DNA from: a virus
Virus record (IMG/VR): IMGVR_UViG_3300013005_000162
Span: 1 to 24,570 of that record
Reading direction: 5' to 3' (one strand)
Length of the DNA: 24,570 nucleotides
This document shows positions 1 to 5,980 of the stretch, piece by piece; the first letter of the stretch is position 1; each line of letters starts with the position of its first letter. Under the pieces are notes generated by a model. The model worked only from the letters and a program-made list of their open reading frames with translations. It was not told where the DNA came from and made no database searches. The translations under genes were made by a program, and so were the position numbers.

Positions 1-33
1 ACATGGGTTGCTCTAGGAGATTTGGTAGGATAA
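1..33 (+). CDS. 3' end of an upstream gene, probably tail fibre or other virion protein (partial)
   Basis: The first frame reads TWVALGDLVG and ends at a TAA (31-33), one base before the next start codon. A short Trp-Val-x-Leu-Gly ending is common at the C-termini of phage fibre and receptor-binding proteins, and the next gene is also structural in character. Only ten residues are present, so the call rests mainly on position and the tight junction. Confidence 0.45.
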   Translation, partial: TWVALGDLVG

Positions 34-34
34 T

Positions 35-497
35 ATGGCACAGGATGATGGCAAGAAGCAAAAAAGAAAAGCTGCAAAACCTACAGTAGCCGCACGGAAC
101 AGCTGACTCAACAGCTAACGCAACGATAACTGCTGCCGGTTTTACCGTTGGCACACCAGTAGACACTGCAACGGCTGTTCCAGCAGATCTTAATAAGGTA
201 AAAACTGCTTTAACAGATACTGCTGTTACACCGTTGGGTACAAGTATTTCCTATGAAAGACACGCCCCATTCTTCCCCCCTTACTTCCCACCTTACTTCC
301 CACCATTTTTTCCACCATTCTTTCCACCGTTCTTCCCACCATATTTCCCACCATATTTCCCACCTTACTTCCCACCATATTTCCCACCATTTTTCCCACC
401 ATTTTTCCCACCATTCTTCCCACCGTTCTTCCCACCGTTCTTCCCACCATTCTTTCCACCATTCTTTCCACCGTTCTTCCCACCAACATTTAAATAG
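35..497 (+). CDS. Pro-Pro-aromatic repeat protein, probably virion-associated, with an apparent frameshift
   Basis: An ATG at 35, preceded by AGGA (27-30), opens a basic start (MAQDDGKKQKRKAAKPTVAA) that hits TGA at 104-106. Protein-like sequence continues in another frame (positions divisible by 3), which is open from 90 to the TAG at 495-497. That frame reads through an Ala/Thr/Val-rich stretch, GTSISYERHAPFF, and then 18 tetrapeptides of the type PP[Y/F]F. The only usable start in the second frame is a TTG at 234, so one product joined by a frame change between about 90 and 103 is the best reading. The cause may be a sequencing error, a real mutation or programmed frameshifting. The repeat resembles low-complexity C-termini of phage tail-fibre proteins, and the upstream gene also looks fibre-like. 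No enzymatic domain is visible. It is convergent with an oxygenase of prolyl-4-hydroxylase type at 559-1176. Confidence 0.6.
276..491 (+). repeat. 12-bp tandem repeat, 18 copies, encoding PP[Y/F]F
   Basis: There are eighteen in-frame 12-base units of approximate form CCACCNTWYTTY. Counted in the protein: PPYF x2, PPFF x3, PPYF x4, PPFF x8 and a final PPTF. Copies differ mostly at synonymous or Tyr/Phe positions, and Pro-Pro is kept in every unit, so the protein pattern is under selection. Such an array could change length by slippage. Confidence 0.95.
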
Positions 498-506
498 GTG
501 AATAGA

Positions 507-535
507 AAAACCCGCCTTATAAAAAGGCGGGTTTT
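507..535. terminator. Bidirectional intrinsic terminator between convergent genes
   Basis: The inverted repeat CCCGCCTT (511-518) / AAGGCGGG (524-531) has a 5-base loop. It is flanked by AAAA on the left and TTTT on the right, which extend the pairing to 12 bp. The A/T tracts allow function on both strands, suiting its place between a gene ending at 497 (+) and one ending at 559 (-). Confidence 0.9.
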
Positions 536-558
536 ATATTAGTCTATATTGACAGGTG

Positions 559-1176
559 TTATAGGTTTGTAATTGTGTAAAAAGACGGCGTAGTAAATCT
601 TTCTCCAGACTTGATTACTTTAACGCCATGTAGGTAATTAATATCGCCGGGATGAGCAACTGCAAGCCCTGGTTCCGGCTTCACTTCAATATCATGTTCA
701 GGGTAATATAGTTCTCCCCCCTCAAAATCATCATTATAATATATAAGCGAATTTAAATCATATGTAGGAAACGGATTTGGTGACCCATCATTTAGCTGCT
801 TGTCAGCATGTGGACGTTGTTCTATCCCAGGAAACCATCTTATAATAACCGGTGGTCTAGCTGATACCTTAACATTAAAAGAATCTTCTAAGAAATATTT
901 CATTTTTAATATATATTTATCAACAATATTATAAATATCCAAATTTATTCTAGATAAAATTTCACCGCTACACTGTCTGTTTGACCAATACGAAGCATCA
1001 TATGTGCATGTGCCGTCTTCTGAATATTGGTTTTCCCCGGCATCCATCCATTCAGTTATTGTAGGCAAAAAATCTTGTATAGTTTTAAGGTCTTCTAAAT
1101 CTACAAAGTTTTTTAAAATCTTTATATTTTCTTTTGAACTGCCAAAATGTCCTGGTCTTACTAAAGATTCTTCCAT
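559..1176 (-). CDS. 2OG-Fe(II) oxygenase, prolyl-4-hydroxylase type
   Basis: This 205-residue protein has the core of the prolyl 4-hydroxylase-like 2OG-Fe(II) oxygenases. The HxD metal motif is His123/Asp125 (RPHADKQ). It is followed by IYYNDDFEGGELYYP (about 145-159), the distal His183 (YLHGV) and Arg193 (SGERF), expected to bind the 2-oxoglutarate carboxylate. All cofactor residues are present, so it should be active. It is the only minus-strand gene in the window. It shares a terminator with the Pro-Pro repeat protein and a palindromic promoter region with the oxygenase at 1248. AAGGA lies just upstream of its ATG. The substrate is unknown; the neighbouring proline-rich protein is an attractive candidate, by inference only. 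Related oxygenases can also act on free amino acids, nucleobases or sugars. Confidence 0.9.
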   Translation of the reverse strand: MEESLVRPGHFGSSKENIKILKNFVDLEDLKTIQDFLPTITEWMDAGENQYSEDGTCTYDASYWSNRQCSGEILSRINLDIYNIVDKYILKMKYFLEDSFNVKVSARPPVIIRWFPGIEQRPHADKQLNDGSPNPFPTYDLNSLIYYNDDFEGGELYYPEHDIEVKPEPGLAVAHPGDINYLHGVKVIKSGERFTTPSFYTITNL

Positions 1177-1206
1177 CGGTTGTCCTTTGCAAGTAAAAAG
1201 TTTATG

Positions 1207-1221
1207 TGATATAGTATATCA
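1207..1221. promoter_or_regulatory. Palindromic divergent promoter (extended -10 on both strands)
   Basis: TGATATA-G-TATATCA is a perfect inverted repeat with a one-base centre. On the plus strand it contains TGA-TATAGT (extended -10, hexamer 1210-1215), with TTGCAA at 1187-1192 as a possible -35 at 17-base spacing. On the minus strand it contains TGA-TATACT. It sits between the divergent starts at 1176 (-) and 1248 (+), leaving leaders of roughly 25-30 bases, each with a Shine-Dalgarno site. The same dyad could also be an operator. Confidence 0.65.
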
Positions 1222-1247
1222 TTATCGCTTAATGATTGGAGATTTAA

Positions 1248-1982
1248 ATGGAATTTTTTCACGTCGGTGCATGTGCAGATAGTAAGGATAACGCTAAGTT
1301 TGGCATTTATTTGTATAGAAACGCCATACCAAGAGAGCTAAATATTCCAGAAAGATTAGAAGCTGCAATAGGCGATAGTACGCATGAACTATTCAAATGG
1401 TCAGATGCAATGGTTGGCTATAACGTGAAGATGCCAGATTACAGAGATTGCGTTGATCTCAAAATGAGCCCAAGTCATTGGCAGTATTTAACTCCAGAGT
1501 TTGAAGAAGTAAAAAAGTGCTATGAAGATGTAGAAGTAAACTTAAAAAAATGTTTGACCCATTACGAATCTTTGTATAATTTTAAGATGGATTATATGGA
1601 AGCCATAAATTTCGTTAGATATAATCCAGGCCAACACTTTGCGGTCCATGCTGACCACGGGTTCTCATATACATGTACATTGTCTTCAGTTATGTACTTG
1701 AATGATGATTATGAGGGCGGCGAATTGTGGTTCCCTTATTTGAACATAAACTTTAAACCCCAAGCTGGGGATATTGTATTATTCCCTTCCACCTACATAT
1801 ATGCACACTCTTCTTTGAAGGTAAAGAGCGGAGTTAAATATTCTGCCGTTACTATGTTTGATTATAATGATAATAATCACAAGCATGGCATTGGCTATGG
1901 TGGTGATGGAAGTAAAATAACAGAAAATGTTGGGATATCTAAAGCGGATAATGTGCCACTAACTTACCCAATGCCACAATAG
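1248..1982 (+). CDS. 2OG-Fe(II) oxygenase (P4H-like) with Lys at the usual 2OG Arg position
   Basis: The protein has 244 residues. The C-terminal half carries the double-stranded beta-helix signature: His134/Asp136 (FAVHADHG), YLNDDYEGGELWFP (150-163), GDIVLFP, and distal His187 (YAHSS). Where relatives have Arg (GxRY), this protein has Lys197 (SGVKYSAV). Lysine binds 2-oxoglutarate in some other branches of the superfamily, so activity is still plausible. GGAG at 1238-1241 sits six bases before the ATG. It is the first gene of a plus-strand operon running to 5920. The N-terminal ~110 residues match no domain I recognise. The substrate is unknown. Confidence 0.88.
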   Translation: MEFFHVGACADSKDNAKFGIYLYRNAIPRELNIPERLEAAIGDSTHELFKWSDAMVGYNVKMPDYRDCVDLKMSPSHWQYLTPEFEEVKKCYEDVEVNLKKCLTHYESLYNFKMDYMEAINFVRYNPGQHFAVHADHGFSYTCTLSSVMYLNDDYEGGELWFPYLNINFKPQAGDIVLFPSTYIYAHSSLKVKSGVKYSAVTMFDYNDNNHKHGIGYGGDGSKITENVGISKADNVPLTYPMPQ

Positions 1983-1991
1983 GAGAGATTT

Positions 1992-2615
1992 ATGGATGAT
2001 CAGCAAATAAACCCGTTGGAAATACCAACGGTCGAATACTATGACGAATCAATTTACGATTTAAAGCTAGAGTCTTTAGATGGAGAAGATAATATCTTTG
2101 AAAAGAATAAGGGCAAAGTTACAATGCTTGTTAATGTTACTGGAGAATGTGCTAATTCGCCGCAGTATGTAACGATACAAAATTTATATGATAAATATAA
2201 AGATTTAGGCTTTGAAGTAGTAGCTGTCCCAAGTACAGATTTTTGCGACCATGCGTACGGAGAGTTTAAAAATTCAAATGCAAGCCCAGAGCTGATGCGT
2301 AGTCACATGAAAGATTTGTATAAAACGGATTTACCCTTTGCCAAGATGGCAGCGATTGTAGAGAATTCGGAAACAGGTTTGCCAGTGCATCCTTTCTATC
2401 AAAAAGTTCAAGATAATAAAGATCCTATACAGGGTAATTTTGAAAAGTTTATTATTAGCAAAGACGGCAAAAAAGTAGTTAGGTATTGCAATTCTGATCT
2501 ACTAGATCTTGCGTATAACTCTGGAAATAGAACAATCAATTCGGAAACAGCCTTAAAAAGTATTACCGAAACTATAGAGCATTTTCTTGGAGAATCAGAT
2601 ATAATAGTTGAATGA
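1992..2615 (+). CDS. Glutathione-peroxidase-like thioredoxin-fold protein, degenerate active site
   Basis: The 207-residue protein follows the glutathione peroxidase layout. It has a short N-terminal strand (YDLKLESLDG), then KVTMLVNVTGECANSPQY (42-59) matching the family's NVASxCGxTPQY loop with Cys53, then LYDKYKDLGFEVVAVP. It departs from the catalytic tetrad: the block that normally supplies Gln reads PSTDFCDHAYG (80-90), and the Trp of WNFEKF is Gly148 (GNFEKF). Cys53 could still support thiol peroxidase or disulfide chemistry; Cys85 is an extra candidate. It starts 9 bases after the oxygenase gene with AGGAG before it, and its stop overlaps the next ATG. A paralogue lies at 13774-14394. 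A role in protecting Fe(II) oxygenases from peroxide is conceivable but inferred. Confidence 0.75.
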   Translation: MDDQQINPLEIPTVEYYDESIYDLKLESLDGEDNIFEKNKGKVTMLVNVTGECANSPQYVTIQNLYDKYKDLGFEVVAVPSTDFCDHAYGEFKNSNASPELMRSHMKDLYKTDLPFAKMAAIVENSETGLPVHPFYQKVQDNKDPIQGNFEKFIISKDGKKVVRYCNSDLLDLAYNSGNRTINSETALKSITETIEHFLGESDIIVE

Positions 2616-3316
2616 CTAAAGTTACTTTAACTAAGACAACGCAAGACGCTCCAGAAATACGCCAGTCACGAATAAAGCGTGAGTGGATGGACAACACGTA
2701 CAACAAACATGCATATCAGTGCCTGCCTATGACCTACGCAAACGTTTATGGCTGGGAATTAATCTTGCCACAAGACGTTGTTGCACAGTGGGACGGTGGC
2801 AATACTGTGCCCAAGATACTTGAAGGGGCAGAGTATAAGGGTAGACAAATAGCTTATGGTGGAATTATTGGAATGGTTTCTTTTTCTACTGGATGGGCAT
2901 TTGGTACAGAAGATGGACACGAAACATTTATAGGCGGTTCCCCTAACTACATGGTAGACGGAGCTTCCCCCTTATCAGCAATTATACCAAGTAGTTGGTG
3001 GCCAGATGAGTTCCAAATGAATTGGATGATAAACAAGATTGGGGAACCAGTTGTTTTTGAAGCTGGGATGCCGTTCATGTTTTTTAATATTTTTGATAGC
3101 ACAGTTACAAATGATGTAGAATTTAAAGTAGAAAATTTGTGGGATAAACCAGAGCTAATGAACTCTAGACAAAAATATGGCGATATGAAAATGAAAAATA
3201 ATCAAGAAAATCCTTGGACATGGACAAAAGGAATAAGGACTGGTCTTGACGCAGATGGCAATAGGATCGGGCCAAGCTTTACTGGTCTACCAAAGCTAGA
3301 TGAACCAAGTTTATGA
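2612..3316 (+). CDS. DUF6065-like protein of unknown function
   Basis: The 234-residue protein begins in an ATGA overlap with the peroxidase-like gene. CLPMTYANVYGWELILPQD (37-55) and the Trp-rich middle (SSWWPDEFQMNWM) resemble proteins annotated with DUF6065, from memory of that family rather than a search. No catalytic motif, signal peptide or membrane segment is evident. DUF6065-type proteins are often found beside 2OG oxygenases and natural-product or phage accessory genes, which fits the context, but no function can be assigned. Confidence 0.6.
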   Translation: MTKVTLTKTTQDAPEIRQSRIKREWMDNTYNKHAYQCLPMTYANVYGWELILPQDVVAQWDGGNTVPKILEGAEYKGRQIAYGGIIGMVSFSTGWAFGTEDGHETFIGGSPNYMVDGASPLSAIIPSSWWPDEFQMNWMINKIGEPVVFEAGMPFMFFNIFDSTVTNDVEFKVENLWDKPELMNSRQKYGDMKMKNNQENPWTWTKGIRTGLDADGNRIGPSFTGLPKLDEPSL

Positions 3317-3471
3317 ACGCAAAAGATAAAGCAATAATTTATTTGGATAACTCTATTAGATGTTTATCTGAGCTAATAGAAAATTCAAATTCTGATTCTC
3401 TAGTAAAGGACGCCAAAGAGTCTTTGCTAAATCAACAAAAAGCATTAAGGGAAATTAGCAATGAATCCTAA
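3313..3471 (+). CDS. Small protein, cassette A member 1 (paralogue of 12058-12267)
   Basis: The 52-residue product starts MNAKDKAIIYLDNSIRCLSEL and ends NES. It starts in an ATGA overlap with the previous stop and overlaps the next gene by 11 bases, typical translational coupling here. AKDKAIIYLDNSIRCLSELI aligns with AKDQARSFLEKSILTLSLLL of the protein at 12058, keeping Ala-Lys-Asp, Leu, Ser-Ile and Leu-Ser positions, so the two are probably homologous helical proteins. Function unknown. Confidence 0.7.
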   Translation: MNAKDKAIIYLDNSIRCLSELIENSNSDSLVKDAKESLLNQQKALREISNES

Positions 3472-3667
3472 AGAAATTAGTGAAGAGTTAATACATGAAT
3501 TTACCGAAAACATGGACGAAGCTATTCCTGCTTATTCTGAAGAAGATCAAAACATCGTCATGCCAAACGGCGGAACAACAAGAGAATATGTTTTGACTGA
3601 AGCATTTGCAGAAATTAATAAGTATATAATCTTGCCTTTATCTCCATCAATAGATGATTTGATATGA
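3461..3667 (+). CDS. Small acidic protein, cassette A member 2
   Basis: The 68-residue acidic product (MNPKEISEELIHEFTENMDE...) overlaps the upstream gene by 11 bases and the downstream gene by ATGA. I recognise no domain. Its size and position match the 65-residue acidic protein at 12270-12467 in the second cassette, though I see no convincing residue-level similarity between them. Function unknown. Confidence 0.65.
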   Translation: MNPKEISEELIHEFTENMDEAIPAYSEEDQNIVMPNGGTTREYVLTEAFAEINKYIILPLSPSIDDLI

Positions 3668-3963
3668 AAACCTACGATGCAAAAAAAGACCTAGAGTATA
3701 TCAATGAGCAATTATTTTTATATTTATATATAGTTGGTTTAAATCCTAGAAATATTGATGACTACTCGATAGACGAAATAATAAATTCGGCAAGAAAAGT
3801 TTCTATTGCCCCTATAAGTGAAGTCGAGTCAGGTTCTAAGGATTTTTCAAATGATCCTCTTTATTTGTTTTTAAAAAATCAAAGAATATCTTTGATTGGA
3901 AACATTAGAAGAATTTGGTATATGCGACAGTTGGCAATCGGAGCGATCAACAATGCAGTATGA
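3664..3963 (+). CDS. Small conserved protein, cassette A member 3 (paralogue of 12454-12735)
   Basis: The 99-residue protein is clearly related to the 93-residue product at 12454-12735. Both have a DAKKDLE/RAQEDLE start, a hydrophobic stretch (LYLYIVGL / SFLFILGI), an IDEIINSAR / IDDAINLIR segment, and a basic C-terminal motif (NIRRIWYMRQLAIG / GVRRAWFDVQVALH). The family is unknown to me. Its constant place directly before the methyltransferase-like gene in both cassettes, with 11-base overlaps, suggests the pair act together. Confidence 0.75.
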   Translation: MKTYDAKKDLEYINEQLFLYLYIVGLNPRNIDDYSIDEIINSARKVSIAPISEVESGSKDFSNDPLYLFLKNQRISLIGNIRRIWYMRQLAIGAINNAV

Positions 3964-4651
3964 TGTAAACTATTTTGATAATTTAGTTAAGCTAATCAAG
4001 TATAATGATATTGAATCAGTTGAAGATTCTATATCAAAAAGTAAAATTATAAATCAGTATTTAGAATCTTTCTCTATAGACAAGAGAAAAATAGCCGCTG
4101 GTATGGATTTTATGATTTGGTATTTTGATGTTTTTAGCAAGGAAAGCCATTTTTGGAATGTTAACCCAGCGTACTTCTATGCCGCTAACACGCATGAATT
4201 TGGGTTTTTAACGGCTAGCCCAAAAACTTCGCTAATGACACTCCCAGCATTTAACACAGGTTTAGCTAGGTTGATGGAAAAAAAATCAAAGCTTTCTTTA
4301 TTAAACAATTATCAACTACACCTATTTGAACACTACATAGGCGATGAGCCGTGGTCTTACGATACCGTAACAATGCAAGATATACAATCCGGCAATGGTG
4401 GTTACTATGATTTCATATGTATGAGTATCCACGATGTTATCCATGATCCTAGTTTAGTTATAGATTTCTTTAATTTATTAAACAAAAATGGGACAATGAT
4501 GATGTTGTATACTGGTACAGATCAGCTTTATAAAGATGAGTCAGTGTATACTGATTTTTATGAAGTCCATAGAAATCTAATCAATATGAAAAATTCATGT
4601 GTTTACCATAACCCTACAGGAGCAGCTGTTACTTACGCAGTTAGTTTATAA
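3953..4651 (+). CDS. Degenerate class I methyltransferase-like protein, cassette A member 4
   Basis: The ATG at 3953 gives 232 residues; the TTG at 3896 would run deep into the preceding gene and is less likely. The C-terminal part (YYDFICMSIHDVIHDPSLVI, then DFFNLLNKNGTMMML) looks like the post-motif II region of Rossmann methyltransferases, where a 'nGG' turn precedes a strand. A clear glycine-rich SAM-binding motif is missing. It aligns with the 246-residue protein at 12725-13465, for example IDKRKIAAG / VDRRNIATG, DFFNLLNKNGT / DFYLDRLNKGGI and a Cys-x-x-Tyr-His near the end. Enzymatic activity is doubtful; it could be a binding protein on a methyltransferase scaffold. Confidence 0.6.
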   Translation: MQYDVNYFDNLVKLIKYNDIESVEDSISKSKIINQYLESFSIDKRKIAAGMDFMIWYFDVFSKESHFWNVNPAYFYAANTHEFGFLTASPKTSLMTLPAFNTGLARLMEKKSKLSLLNNYQLHLFEHYIGDEPWSYDTVTMQDIQSGNGGYYDFICMSIHDVIHDPSLVIDFFNLLNKNGTMMMLYTGTDQLYKDESVYTDFYEVHRNLINMKNSCVYHNPTGAAVTYAVSL

Positions 4652-4653
4652 AA

Positions 4654-5331
4654 ATGATTATTATAGATGATTTTATAAAAGATAAAAATTTACTAGAAGA
4701 AATAGAGTTGACCCCAAATTTCTTTCCAGAATCAATGGGCGACGAAGAAAGAATAGCTACAGTCTTAAACAGCTACCATGATGAGAAGTCCGATTGCTTT
4801 GCTCCGTATATGTTTTGGGATGGTTGGCTGAACTCTGAAGCAGATACTCCAAGAAAAAGATTAATTAAAAAAATATGGGAAAATAATCTTCCATTTCCCA
4901 TAGAGGAAGTTTGTGGGTTTGAATATTGGACTAGAACCTTTAAGCCTGGTCAATTTCTTGATGTTCATGTAGACGAAGACACATTTCTCTACGCAGATAA
5001 AAAAATATTTAAAGGTCCAAAAATAGGATGCGTATACTACCCCCACACAAACGATGTAGTTGGAGGCTTTCTCGAGATGCACCCAACAGCCATCCTCGAG
5101 GATGCAGTTGACGCTTTAGAGAGAGAAAACGTAGATCCTTTGATAGTCCCAATAGAATTAAGGGAAAGAATATCATGTAAGCCTAATAGATTGATAGTGT
5201 TTGATGCTGGGCACATTATACACAACACAACACCCCCGATTAAAGGCGTTCGAAGAGTTGTAGTGGTAAACGTATGGCACAAAGACAACCCCCCATCAGC
5301 TTTAAAAACTGGTGAATTTTATTATGAATGA
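4654..5331 (+). CDS. 2OG-Fe(II) oxygenase
   Basis: The 225-residue protein carries His105/Asp107 (FLDVHVDED), a glycine-rich strand (VVGGFLEMHP), IVFDAGHIIHNTTPP with the distal His (187 or 190), and the 2OG arginine at 200/201 (KGVRRVVVVNVW). The N-terminus (MIIIDDFIKD) is the usual opening of this superfamily. Its beta-helix spacing differs from the P4H-type proteins around it, with a longer insert (about 140-180) between the metal motif and the distal His, so it is a separate lineage. The start follows the previous stop by two bases, and the gene overlaps the next by eight. Substrate unknown. Confidence 0.85.
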   Translation: MIIIDDFIKDKNLLEEIELTPNFFPESMGDEERIATVLNSYHDEKSDCFAPYMFWDGWLNSEADTPRKRLIKKIWENNLPFPIEEVCGFEYWTRTFKPGQFLDVHVDEDTFLYADKKIFKGPKIGCVYYPHTNDVVGGFLEMHPTAILEDAVDALERENVDPLIVPIELRERISCKPNRLIVFDAGHIIHNTTPPIKGVRRVVVVNVWHKDNPPSALKTGEFYYE

Positions 5332-5920
5332 AAAAATTGATTTATTTACATTAAGTATATATAAAACTTTTTTACAAAACATTGATAACGATAAGTTGTT
5401 AAAAGAAATAGAAGGATTTGATACAACACCAAATGTAAAAAATCCATCACCAGCTCATACGTTTTATGAAGATAAGCTGTACCCTTTTGGTCAACCAGAA
5501 TCAATGAAGTTAATTGAAGAAATAACTAATTCTGTTAATCATTTTATTAATTTAGATATGGTTATGGATTCTATTTGGTCAATAACTCTAGAAAAAGGTC
5601 AGTCTGTTTTGAGTCATACGCACAAGGTAAATACTCAACTTTACCCAGAAGAATACTACTCTGTATCATATTATGTAAACGCACCAAAAGATAGTGCGGA
5701 TTTAATATTCGTCACCACACATTGTAATACGGTAGAAAGAGCAACTTCGGTTAAGACCGAAACAGGAATGCTATTAATATTTAATTCTTATATCCCTCAC
5801 ATGACAAATAGACAATACTCTGAAGAAAAAAGAGTTGTTGTAAGTGCGAACTTTATCCCCAAAGAACCAAACACTAAGCCTAGCGCAGATTGGTCAGAGT
5901 ATAAAGTCCCAAATAGGTAG
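5324..5920 (+). CDS. 2OG-Fe(II) oxygenase, PF13759/TIGR02466 type
   Basis: I take ATG 5324 (198 residues) over an upstream GTG at 5312, because 5324 sits in an ATGAATGA overlap with the previous stop. Features are SHTHK with His98/His100, YYSVSYYVNAP (111-121), a GMLLIFNSYIPHMTNR segment with distal His159, and Arg170 (EEKRVVVSANFIP). This follows the putative 2OG-Fe(II) oxygenase family seen in many aquatic phages (hxHpxxxxSgvyYv...G.lvlFps.l.H...R). Note H-x-H instead of H-x-D, as I recall for relatives. It is the last gene before a promoter at 5950, so probably the end of the first operon. Substrate unknown. Confidence 0.8.
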   Translation: MNEKIDLFTLSIYKTFLQNIDNDKLLKEIEGFDTTPNVKNPSPAHTFYEDKLYPFGQPESMKLIEEITNSVNHFINLDMVMDSIWSITLEKGQSVLSHTHKVNTQLYPEEYYSVSYYVNAPKDSADLIFVTTHCNTVERATSVKTETGMLLIFNSYIPHMTNRQYSEEKRVVVSANFIPKEPNTKPSADWSEYKVPNR

Positions 5921-5949
5921 AAAAATAAGTTTTTAAATATTACTATTAC

Positions 5950-5960
5950 TGTGGTATAAT
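5950..5960 (+). promoter_or_regulatory. Extended -10 promoter for the diiron oxygenase operon
   Basis: TGTGGTATAAT contains TG-G-TATAAT, a full extended -10, in the 60-base gap before the gene at 5981. TTTAAA at 5932-5937 is a weak -35 at 17 bases. AGGGAG at 5969-5974 is the ribosome-binding site, six bases before the ATG. The 11-mer recurs at 12025-12035. Confidence 0.75.
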
Positions 5961-5980
5961 TATTATTTAGGGAGATTTTT

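Noticed and set aside
276-491. CRISPR-like or satellite array
   Set aside because: Units are only 12 bases, contiguous without spacers and in frame as coding sequence.
276-491. Collagen-like repeat as the hydroxylase substrate
   Set aside because: There is no Gly-X-Y periodicity; the unit is Pro-Pro-aromatic-aromatic. The hydroxylation idea rests on Pro-Pro, not collagen.
226-501. Long open frames on the minus strand and in a second plus frame across the repeat
   Set aside because: The 12-bp repeat leaves several frames open at once. Their products (Val/Gly/Met or Ser/His ladders) have no ribosome-binding site. The PP[Y/F]F frame is supported by upstream protein-like sequence and a terminator after its stop.
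3896-3952. TTG start extending the methyltransferase-like protein
   Set aside because: It would overlap the preceding gene by 68 bases. ATG 3953 has the same 11-base overlap as the paralogous pair at 12725.
4861-5288. Minus-strand open frames opposite the 4654 oxygenase
   Set aside because: They are shadows of a gene with full catalytic motifs and have no promoter or ribosome-binding site.
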